Below are positions 1 through 5,684 of a DNA stretch of 5,795 nucleotides, piece after piece. Position numbers and translations under genes: made by a program. Below the pieces are notes generated by a model. The model had not been told where the DNA came from. It did no database searches and saw nothing but the letters and a program-made list of their open reading frames with translations. This DNA comes from Candidatus Hydrogenedentota bacterium (lineage in GTDB: Bacteria; Hydrogenedentota; Hydrogenedentia; Hydrogenedentales; JAEUWI01), in the NCBI GenBank assembly GCA_030430835.1, contig JAUIKJ010000203.1:1-5795 (forward strand), in the 5' to 3' direction. Numbering within the stretch: position 1 is the first letter of the stretch; each line of letters starts with the position of its first letter.

Positions 1-901
1 GACGATCCAGTAAGAGCTGCACGCGCTCCTTGAGCGGCTGCAGGACCAGCGCCACGACAAGTGCCGACAACAGGGTCGTAAAGAAATCGACGTTCCGTCC
101 GCCGCCACTCGAGACCCAATGCACCACGGTCACGGTCCCCATGAAGGTGGTCGCGACGAACACGGTCACGGTGGCGTATACGGTGGTGCGTGAAAGGATG
201 AACAGAATGTCGAGCAGGTGGTAGCGCACCATCGAGTACGCAAAGATCGCCGTCATCAGCACCATGAAACACGGACCATACTGTTCCGTGTTCTGAATAC
301 CGAGCGCAGGTGCCACCACATTCGTGGCCGTGGCGAGTCCAGTTGAAAGGAAAATGCCACCGATGACGTGCTCGATCTGGCGACGCTCGATGCCGGCGCT
401 CCGGAGCAGTTTCCGGAAGAGGTTGGCGAAGGAGAAGACCATCGCCACCATCACCATCCCGGAATAGCTGAAGAACACCGGGCCGTAGACCGGCTGCGGC
501 GGCCTTCCCGGCAGGACGACGACGTCCTTGAGGTAGTATTCCGAATTGATCAGCATGGCAATGGCAATGCCACACAGGTAGAGGAACCCCAGCACCGTCT
601 TGATACCGGTGAAACGCTGGTGCGGGAAGACACATACGAAAGCGTAGAAATTGGCCGGAAGAAAGCCGGAGATCACAAAGGTGATCTTGATGGCGAGCGC
701 AGCACTTTCCGGCGTGCGGCAATGAATAATCGCAATGACGCCCAGCGCCCAGAGGCCGATGGTCGTCGTAAGAAGCGCGAAGAGCTGATTCGCCGATCGC
801 CGCGGGTTGCGGTAGAGCACAAGGCCCCCCAGCCCCGCGCTGGAAAATGCAGAGACCAGCAGGAGCAGCGTCGGCAAGGCAGTTCCGCTCCATACGGTCA
901 T
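1..901 (-). CDS. Membrane protein with histidine-kinase-type N-terminal 7TM sensor region (C-terminus outside window)
   Basis: The first 300 codons of a gene that leaves the left edge; the frame is open throughout. The product is very hydrophobic, with about eight membrane-spanning stretches, near residues 8-29, 38-60, 70-92, 99-118, 141-162, 178-200, 208-226 and 239-262, and a further one near 273-288. The short link YRNPRRSANQ (30-39), the segment GIERRQIEHVIGG (170-182) and the ending YHLLDI (227-232) match the usual pattern of the N-terminal seven-helix region of sensor kinases. QPLKERVQLLLDR (288-300) resembles the linker that precedes GAF, HisKA and ATPase domains in that group. I infer a membrane sensor kinase, but no kinase motif lies inside the window, so another output domain is possible. 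ATG 901 lies one base after the ketosynthase stop, with GGAGG at 912-916 (10-nt spacing) inside the ketosynthase gene, so it is probably translated by coupling as the third gene of the minus-strand operon. Confidence 0.8.
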   Translation of the reverse strand, partial: MTVWSGTALPTLLLLVSAFSSAGLGGLVLYRNPRRSANQLFALLTTTIGLWALGVIAIIHCRTPESAALAIKITFVISGFLPANFYAFVCVFPHQRFTGIKTVLGFLYLCGIAIAMLINSEYYLKDVVVLPGRPPQPVYGPVFFSYSGMVMVAMVFSFANLFRKLLRSAGIERRQIEHVIGGIFLSTGLATATNVVAPALGIQNTEQYGPCFMVLMTAIFAYSMVRYHLLDILFILSRTTVYATVTVFVATTFMGTVTVVHWVSSGGGRNVDFFTTLLSALVVALVLQPLKERVQLLLDR

Positions 902-902
902 C

Positions 903-2147
903 TTAGGCCGCCCTCCGCAACACGGTCGCGCTGTGCGTCCCGCCGAAACACATCGCGGTAACCATCGCCGTGTCGAGGTCGTTCAGTCGCGCATGGTGCG
1001 GCACAAAGTCCAGGTCGCATTCCGGATCGGGATCTTCGAGGTTGATCGTCGGCGCCACGACACCTTCGTTCAACGCCAGCAGGGCCGCGCTCACGCCCAG
1101 CAATCCGCCCGCGGAATAGGGCTGGCCAAGCATCGACTTGATGCCCGAGATCGGCAGGCGGTACGCACGGTCGCCGAATACGCTCTTGTAGGCCTTGGAC
1201 TCGCAGCGGTCGTACATCTCCAGGGACACGCCGTGCGCCTGCACATGATCCACTTCATTGGGCGACACACCAGCCTCCGCGAGTGCGGCCTGACACGCGC
1301 GCGCAAGGGCCTCGCCGCTCTTCTCCAGGATCAGCGGGTTGCGCGCTTCGGCCGAGGAGGCGTTCCCCAGCACCTCGGCCAGGATCGGTGCGCCCCGGGC
1401 CTCGGCGCGATCGCGCCGTTCCAGCACCAACGCGACCGCCGCCTCACTGAGTACAATACCATCGCGGTATCGGTCGAAGGGGCGCATCGCGGAATTCGGC
1501 GCGTCGTTGCGCTGCGATAAGATACCCAGGGAACAGGCCGTCGCGAAGGACATCGGGAACAGCGGCGACTCCGTCGCCCCCACCACCGCCGCGTCCGCGC
1601 GGCCCATGCGAATCGTTTCACAGCCCCATGCCAACACATCCAGGCCCGTGGCGCAGCCACTCGAGATGGTGATCGCTGGACCGCGCAGGCCGAAATCGAT
1701 GGAAACGTGAACCGTGGCCGCGTGGCCGGAGAACGCGGAGGAGGCGAACTTGTTGACCTTCTTGTAGCCACCGGACTCGTAGGCTTCTACCTGCCCCTGA
1801 TACGCTTCGTTCGGCGATCCAATGCTGGTGCCCATCGCCACGGCGACCCGGTCCGGGTCATAGCGCGCCGCGACGAGATCCGAATCCTCCACCGCGAGCC
1901 GGGAACAGGCCACGGCCTGGTGGACGTGACGGTGCCAGTTCTTCACCACGTTGCGCTTCATGAAGTCGGCCGGGTCAAAGTCTTTCAGCTCCCCACCGAT
2001 CTGGCAGGGGAAACCGCCGGCATCGAAGCGGCTGATGGGACGGATCCCGGACTCGCCGTCGCCCAGCGCACGCCAGAACTCGCGACGGCCCAGGCCGTTG
2101 CAAGCGAGCACGCCCAAGCCGGTTATGACGACTTCTGGCACAAGCAT
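903..2147 (-). CDS. FabF-like beta-ketoacyl synthase with atypical Cys-His-Gln active site
   Basis: A 414-residue thiolase-fold condensing enzyme, the usual length for KAS II/FabF, aligning from VVITGLGV (6-13) to FGGTH (401-405) near the end. The nucleophile is Cys165 in SSGCATGLD. The first catalytic His is His305 in QAHGVSLE, where FabF has HGTST. The conserved Lys is Lys337 in KSMLGQPYSAGG. At the second FabF histidine (KSMTGH in E. coli) this protein has Gln342. Other departures are LSEAA (233-237) for the usual GEGAG-type motif, and Cys400 and His405 in MCFGGTH where FabF has GFGGTN. By family it should condense an acyl thioester with a malonyl-type extender in the cytoplasm, but the changed pocket makes the substrate, and even decarboxylative activity, uncertain. 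The Gln/YS segment recalls chain-length-factor subunits, yet the active Cys rules out a classical CLF. ATG 2147 follows the upstream stop by 3 nt, with AGGGA at 2156-2160 as ribosome binding site. No carrier protein or partner KS is in the window. Confidence 0.93.
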   Translation of the reverse strand: MLVPEVVITGLGVLACNGLGRREFWRALGDGESGIRPISRFDAGGFPCQIGGELKDFDPADFMKRNVVKNWHRHVHQAVACSRLAVEDSDLVAARYDPDRVAVAMGTSIGSPNEAYQGQVEAYESGGYKKVNKFASSAFSGHAATVHVSIDFGLRGPAITISSGCATGLDVLAWGCETIRMGRADAAVVGATESPLFPMSFATACSLGILSQRNDAPNSAMRPFDRYRDGIVLSEAAVALVLERRDRAEARGAPILAEVLGNASSAEARNPLILEKSGEALARACQAALAEAGVSPNEVDHVQAHGVSLEMYDRCESKAYKSVFGDRAYRLPISGIKSMLGQPYSAGGLLGVSAALLALNEGVVAPTINLEDPDPECDLDFVPHHARLNDLDTAMVTAMCFGGTHSATVLRRAA

Positions 2148-2150
2148 GGA

Positions 2151-3722
2151 TTAGTTCCCTACTGCTTCCAACACGGGTACAAAGGGACGCATTCCCCGGT
2201 GGGAGGCGCCCGGCAGGGCCGCGTTGAACTCTTCCACGAGGTGAAGGAGTTCTTCGCCCTGCGCATTCTGAACCGCCGCACGAATCTGCGGGATACCCGA
2301 GACCGACGGCAGGTTGGGATACATCAGGCGGGCCGCAAGGATCTCTTCCGCCGAGACCGCGCCCATGAACCCGTCCTCCTGTAACTCCGCCTCCAAGCGG
2401 GCCCGGTCCGCCGCGAGTTCGTCCGCGCCGCTGCCCAGATAGCGGTAGGGCAGCTCGGGTCCATTCTGTATCCACGCGCCGACGCCGCCCGCATCAAGGC
2501 CAAAGCCGTGGACCGCCGGGTCCGAGTACCAAGGCATCTGCTGTGTCATTTCCAGGGCGACAACGCCGACCGCGTCCGGACGGGTCCGGCGCAACAGCCG
2601 CAGGGTCTCCGCGCGCGTGTGCCGATCTTCGCAGGGCGCGGGGTACTGGGTTCGCACCGACACGAACAAGCCCGCGTCACGCGCCGCGCGCAGTATTGTC
2701 TCGGCTTCGCTTACCCCGAAGGGTACCCGGTAGAAGTCTTCCAAAAGGCGCTGGCTTCCGGTGGGAATCGCTACCTCAATCGCGAGGCAGCCCGATTGCC
2801 GAAGCGCCGACATTTCCTTCGGGGCCAGAGATCGCACACTGGTCCGCAGGACGTAGCGGGTGCGGGTACCATTCGCGATGAGGGCCTGCGCGAACGCCGC
2901 CACTTCGCCGGCCGGCGCATCCTCTGCGTGAATGACAAAGCCGCGAGCACCAAACCGCTGGGCCAATAGATCGAGACGGCGAACCGCCAACTCGGGATCG
3001 AGCGCGCGCGCAGGTGCACGCAGGCCGGTGGATCGCGTCAACTCCAGCGGGAAAATCCGCAGTTTGCCACCCTCAATCAGCGCTGGGTAATGGGTGGCAT
3101 CAAAGACCGGTGCCGGATAATCTGACAAGGGTGTCGACCGCCAATTCGCGCCGACGCTTCCAGACTCGGTATAAACGCCCGGGATCTCTCGCCAGCGGCC
3201 CGGTTCCTTCAGGCAGGCGGCGAGTGCTGGCAAACTCTGCTCCGGGTCTCCCGCGCAGACGCAGGCAAAACCACCGCCGCCCGGCAGCGCAAGCGCACCA
3301 TAGCTGTCCACGAATTCACCGGCAATTACATGGATAGCGTCGGGGCAATGTTCCTCGAGAATCGCGCGGACCATGTCCGCAATCCGCAGACCACCACGGG
3401 CCACGATCCGGTAGACGACCAGATCCGGTGGCCCCAATTCGGCCACCTGCTGCGCGATTTCGCGGCAGCGATCGCGGCGGGCGCGTCCGATCATCGGTTC
3501 CAGCCGTTCACGCCGAAGCTCACTGGCGCGGTCCGCGCTTCGCCGTAGCGCCGGCGTATCGAAGCGATCCACATGTGCCGCCGTTGCGAAATCGAGCACC
3601 ACGGGCGTGTGGCCCGAGGCGTGCAGCCCCGCCGCCATGGCGGCCAGACTGTGCTGCGGGCAAAGGTCGCCCAACCGGAACGGGAACTCCGGTATGTTTA
3701 CCAAAACGCTACACATGGACAT
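2151..3722 (-). CDS. Cobalamin-binding/radical SAM-like protein lacking the Fe-S cysteine motif
   Basis: A 523-residue protein with the architecture of B12-binding radical SAM enzymes. Residues 5-175 look like the Rossmann-type cobalamin-binding domain: a HSLAAMAAGLHASGHTPVVLD stretch (24-44) matching the usual GLAYLAAYLRKAGHEV pattern, PDLVVY (99-104), IHVIAGEF (130-137) and VCAGDPEQSLPAL (155-167) for the common GEGE..L motif. The linker STPLSDYPAPVFD (196-208) is also typical. Residues 220-430 follow a radical SAM barrel, ending with WYSDPAVHGFG (398-408). Where family members have CxxxCxxC, after a strand like FPLELTR (224-230), this protein reads STGLRAPARALDPE with no cysteine and an apparently shortened loop. 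No CxxxCxxC occurs elsewhere. It should therefore not bind the usual 4Fe-4S cluster or cleave SAM reductively. I infer a pseudoenzyme, perhaps a cobalamin-binding, scaffold or regulatory partner of the ketosynthase. It is the first gene of the minus-strand operon. ATG 3722 is preferred over ATG 3716 because GGGGA (3729-3733) sits 6 nt upstream. Confidence 0.82.
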   Translation of the reverse strand: MSMCSVLVNIPEFPFRLGDLCPQHSLAAMAAGLHASGHTPVVLDFATAAHVDRFDTPALRRSADRASELRRERLEPMIGRARRDRCREIAQQVAELGPPDLVVYRIVARGGLRIADMVRAILEEHCPDAIHVIAGEFVDSYGALALPGGGGFACVCAGDPEQSLPALAACLKEPGRWREIPGVYTESGSVGANWRSTPLSDYPAPVFDATHYPALIEGGKLRIFPLELTRSTGLRAPARALDPELAVRRLDLLAQRFGARGFVIHAEDAPAGEVAAFAQALIANGTRTRYVLRTSVRSLAPKEMSALRQSGCLAIEVAIPTGSQRLLEDFYRVPFGVSEAETILRAARDAGLFVSVRTQYPAPCEDRHTRAETLRLLRRTRPDAVGVVALEMTQQMPWYSDPAVHGFGLDAGGVGAWIQNGPELPYRYLGSGADELAADRARLEAELQEDGFMGAVSAEEILAARLMYPNLPSVSGIPQIRAAVQNAQGEELLHLVEEFNAALPGASHRGMRPFVPVLEAVGN

Positions 3723-3728
3723 CTGCGT

Positions 3729-3733
3729 TCCCC
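3729..3733 (-). promoter_or_regulatory. Ribosome binding site GGGGA for the radical SAM-like gene
   Basis: On the minus strand GGGGA stands 6 nt before ATG 3722 and 12 nt before the alternative in-frame ATG 3716, so it supports the upstream start. Confidence 0.5.
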
Positions 3734-3886
3734 ACTCCGTCGTTCCTTCCGCATTTCACGCGTGACCGGGCCGGAACAATCAGCACCGGGCAAGTCCGGT
3801 ATGCTAGACGGCCGCGTCGCTCCTCGAAGTATGGTGAATACAACATGTGCGCATCCGGACACAGTTCGTCTACAATATGTGGCCGA

Positions 3887-3915
3887 ATGGTATCACGGAT
3901 ACTATATCTGTGCAA
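3887..3915 (-). promoter_or_regulatory. Candidate sigma70-type promoter for the minus-strand operon
   Basis: Read on the minus strand, TTGCAC (3915-3910) and TACCAT (3892-3887) are separated by 17 nt, a good match to -35 and -10 boxes. Transcription would begin near 3880 and give a leader of roughly 158 nt before ATG 3722. A second -10-like TATAGT on the same strand (3906-3901) has no good -35. This is a pattern match only. Confidence 0.4.
3894..3912. promoter_or_regulatory. Imperfect 19-bp dyad in the promoter spacer (possible operator)
   Basis: CACGGATA (3894-3901), a 3-nt centre, and TATCTGTG (3905-3912) form an inverted repeat pairing at 7 of 8 positions, the odd pair being G/T. It fills most of the space between the candidate -35 and -10 boxes of the minus-strand promoter and overlaps the -35, a usual place for a repressor or MerR-type activator. 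No regulator gene is in the window, so the ligand protein is unknown. Confidence 0.35.
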
Positions 3916-3988
3916 CCTGAAAAGAATGCATACCCTATATTGTGTTTGGTGATTTCTGGCGGTTTTTGTAAACCCTTCAAAAGCAAGG

Positions 3989-3997
3989 TGTTATAGT
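3989..3997 (+). promoter_or_regulatory. Candidate extended -10 promoter for the acyltransferase gene
   Basis: The sequence TGTTATAGT fits the extended -10 form TGnTATAAT with one change. A TTGTAA box at 3966-3971 lies 20 nt upstream, too far for a normal -35, but extended -10 promoters can do without one. The predicted transcript start is about 4004, two bases before the GTG at 4006. Confidence 0.45.
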
Positions 3998-4005
3998 GTA
4001 TTGCC

Positions 4006-4800
4006 GTGCAAACACTATCGTGCCCGCGCTCACTAATTGTACCCGCATTCGTTCATTTTTGTGCGCTGCTGCGTAAGCTGCCGCTGCCGAATGGGTTGCG
4101 TATCCCGCTTGAGCGGAGGTGCCTCGGGCGATACAATGCCCTCCGCGCGATGCAAACCGTACCCGCGCCAATCTTTCTCCGGGTAAACAGTATGGGTCTC
4201 TCACACGCTTGGAATGCCTGGCGGCTCCGGCGCAAATTTGCGGCGGTTGGCCCCGGATGCGAGTTTCGCGGTGGCCACCTCGAAATCAAGGGCCGGGTGG
4301 AACTCGGCGCGGAATGTGTCGTACGCGGTAACATCGTCCTGCGCACGCACAAGGCCGGCAAGATTGTTTTTGGCGATCATGTCGAGATCTCGGATTACAC
4401 CCTCTTTCAGATAAATTCGTCGCTTCTTGTCGGTTCCAACACCTTCATCGGACCCTATGTCGTTATTCGTGATACGAACCATTATTTCCAGGGAACCGAC
4501 ATTCACTGGCGACTGACCCCACATAAGACCGATCCCATCGTCATCGAAGACAACTGTTTCATTGGCGCGGGCACCTACATCATGCCCGGCGTCACCATCG
4601 GCCACGGCGCCGTCATTGCTCCCCGCAGCATCATCAACCGCTCCATCGGTGCCAACGAAGTCTGGGCCGGCGCGCCAGCGTCGATGGTGGCGCACCGGCT
4701 GGACCCAGAGAAACGCAGCAAACTGCGCCGGCATCAGGAGATGGTCGCCATGTACGGCTTTGGCGATGTCGCCAACGATACGCAGAACGCACCGGCCTGA
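4006..4800 (+). CDS. Left-handed beta-helix (hexapeptide-repeat) acyl/acetyltransferase
   Basis: From about residue 82 on, the product is a classic hexapeptide-repeat acyltransferase: turns such as GPGCEF, IKGRVELGAECVV, IVFGDHVEISDY, LVGSNTFIGPYVVI, then IEDNCFIGAGTYIMPGVTIG (180-199) and GAVIAPRSII, closing with WAGAPASMVAHRLDP (220-234). His159 in RDTNHYF fits the catalytic histidine of the maltose/serine acetyltransferase group. Such enzymes act as trimers and move an acetyl or other acyl group from a CoA donor to a sugar or similar acceptor. Beside a glycosyltransferase and a deacetylase it probably decorates a glycan. The start is uncertain. GTG 4006 is the first possible one (an in-frame stop lies at 3994), but ATG 4150 and ATG 4192 would give 216 and 202 residues, and the family core needs only the latter. 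No strong ribosome binding site precedes any of them; 4006 is favoured by the nearby -10 box. A C-terminal tail rich in Arg, Lys and His follows the helix. Confidence 0.88.
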   Translation: MQTLSCPRSLIVPAFVHFCALLRKLPLPNGLRIPLERRCLGRYNALRAMQTVPAPIFLRVNSMGLSHAWNAWRLRRKFAAVGPGCEFRGGHLEIKGRVELGAECVVRGNIVLRTHKAGKIVFGDHVEISDYTLFQINSSLLVGSNTFIGPYVVIRDTNHYFQGTDIHWRLTPHKTDPIVIEDNCFIGAGTYIMPGVTIGHGAVIAPRSIINRSIGANEVWAGAPASMVAHRLDPEKRSKLRRHQEMVAMYGFGDVANDTQNAPA

Positions 4801-4832
4801 GTCCGGCTTCGTCTCGGCCGGGTGTCCACCGC

Positions 4833-4838
4833 TATACT
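4833..4838 (+). promoter_or_regulatory. -10-like box TATACT directly before the glycosyltransferase
   Basis: TATACT ends 6 nt before ATG 4845. With standard -10 geometry (hexamer at -12 to -7) the first transcribed base would be the A of the ATG, giving a leaderless mRNA. No purine-rich ribosome binding site exists in this position (the bases are CCTGCA). A clear -35 is not seen; TTCGTC at 4808-4813 has a 19-nt spacer. The gene could instead be read through from the acyltransferase gene 44 nt upstream. Confidence 0.35.
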
Positions 4839-4844
4839 CCTGCA

Positions 4845-5684
4845 ATGACTTCGCCCCCCCCACGCGTCTCCATCATCATTCCCACCTGGGACGGGCACCG
4901 GGACGGGTGCGTGCCCCGCTTGCTAACGAGTATCGCGGCGCAAGACTTTAGGGACCACGAACAACACCTCGTGCAGGGCGTGCGCCCGCAGGGGCGCGCC
5001 ATCAACGCGGGGGCGGCCGCCGCGCGCGGTGAGATCCTGATGATTCTGGACGACGATGCGGAATTGGCCGACCCGCAAGTCTTTCGGCGTATCGTGGAGA
5101 CGCTCGACAGCGATCCAATGATCGGCATGGCCGGCGCCAGTATCATTGTTTCCCCCGATGCATCGCCTTTCCAGCGGCGCGCCGCGCAGCAGTTCCCGCG
5201 CCTGTGCACGCCGGTGGTCCATACGATCACGGACAGTGACCTCGCCTGCCACGGCTGCTGTGCCATTCCACGCAGCGTGTTCGAGGCCATCGGGGGTGAA
5301 CGGGAAGATCTCCTGCGCGGCCTCGATCCGGACCTGCGTGTTCGACTGCGTGAGGCGGGGTACCGCGTGGTCCTCGCGCCGGAGGCGCGCATCTACCACC
5401 CGCTGCCAAATGGCTGGCGGGCACTACTGCGCACCTTCTTCCGCAATGGCTATGGATCCGCCTACGCGCAGAAATACCGTCCGGAGACGGTCTACGAGAC
5501 CCACGAAGCCCTGCACGACACCGATTTCCAACCGCGCACGTCCCTCGCGAAGCGGGTTGCCCGCTTTCCGTTCCGCCTGATTCGGGCCCTCGCGCAAGGT
5601 CAGTCCCTGCGTTTCGCGGCCTACTGCAGCTATGCCTGCGGCTATGCCTGGGCTTGGTGCACCGCGAGGGAACTGCCCCAATGA
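4845..5684 (+). CDS. Family 2 glycosyltransferase (GT-A fold)
   Basis: A 279-residue GT2-type enzyme. It opens with the nucleotide-binding strand RVSIIIPTWDG (7-17), continues with GRAINAGAAAARGEILMILD (50-69) and the metal-binding DDDAE (69-73; the DXD motif), and has an acceptor/catalytic region HGCCAIPRSVFEAIGG (136-151) and GLDPDLRVRLREAGYRVVL (159-177), where Asp161 or Asp163 is the likely base. IYHP (183-186) is also usual in this group. Residues 255-275 are hydrophobic and aromatic-rich and may touch the membrane. The enzyme would transfer a sugar from a nucleotide donor to a growing glycan on the cytoplasmic side. The section between the first helix and the GRAxNxG motif is short (HEQHLVQGVRPQ, 38-49) and lacks the common VDDGS Asp pair, as in a GT2 subgroup. 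It ends with an ATGA overlap with the next gene. A run of eight C bases follows the start codon closely. ATG 4845 leaves the fold complete; donor and acceptor cannot be told. Confidence 0.92.
   Translation: MTSPPPRVSIIIPTWDGHRDGCVPRLLTSIAAQDFRDHEQHLVQGVRPQGRAINAGAAAARGEILMILDDDAELADPQVFRRIVETLDSDPMIGMAGASIIVSPDASPFQRRAAQQFPRLCTPVVHTITDSDLACHGCCAIPRSVFEAIGGEREDLLRGLDPDLRVRLREAGYRVVLAPEARIYHPLPNGWRALLRTFFRNGYGSAYAQKYRPETVYETHEALHDTDFQPRTSLAKRVARFPFRLIRALAQGQSLRFAAYCSYACGYAWAWCTARELPQ
4854..4861 (+). repeat. C8 homopolymer in codons 4-6 of the glycosyltransferase
   Basis: Eight consecutive C bases encode most of Pro-Pro-Pro at residues 4-6. Because the tract lies just after the start codon, gain or loss of one base would shift the frame and abolish the protein. 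It is the longest single-base run I noticed in the window. Confidence 0.85.

Larger units (their letters stand above)
3723..4005. other. Divergent intergenic regulatory region
   Basis: This 283-base stretch separates the two divergent operons and is the only sizeable gap. Its right half (about 3830-4005) is visibly more AT-rich than the genes around it, as expected of a promoter region. It holds a candidate minus-strand promoter with an overlapping dyad (3887-3915), a plus-strand extended -10 (3989-3997), and a small perfect inverted repeat GGTTT-TTGT-AAACC (3961-3974) just upstream of the latter that could be a regulator site. I see no convincing conserved small gene, riboswitch or terminator in it. 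Confidence 0.6.

Noticed and set aside
368..961. Plus-strand ORF of 197 codons opposite the membrane protein gene
   Set aside because: Its product is Arg/His/Asp-rich with no fold signature; the minus strand encodes a clear multi-span membrane protein over the same bases.
903..2147. Ketosynthase as a chain-length factor
   Set aside because: The Cys nucleophile is present at residue 165 in a normal context; classical chain-length factors have lost it.
1707..2384. Plus-strand ORF of 225 codons across the ketosynthase/radical SAM-like junction
   Set aside because: Antisense to two well-supported genes and without recognisable motifs; a high-GC shadow frame.
2900..3080. Possible pseudogene or frameshift explaining the missing cysteines in the radical SAM-like protein
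   Set aside because: The frame stays open with family-like sequence on both sides of the site, so a frameshift would have to be compensated exactly; loss within an intact gene is simpler.
3709..3915. Minus-strand 68-codon ORF in the intergenic region, overlapping the start of the radical SAM-like gene
   Set aside because: No clear ribosome binding site or recognisable motif, it overlaps the predicted promoter and dyad, and its composition looks non-coding; a leader peptide is not excluded but not supported.
4803..4821. Inverted repeat CCGGC/GCCGG between the acyltransferase and glycosyltransferase as a terminator
   Set aside because: Only five pairs with a 9-nt loop and no following T run; too weak for an intrinsic terminator.
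4201..4863. Minus-strand ORF of 220 codons opposite the acyltransferase
   Set aside because: The plus strand carries unmistakable hexapeptide repeats; the antisense product is low-complexity in Gly, Asp and Val, a mirror of those repeats.
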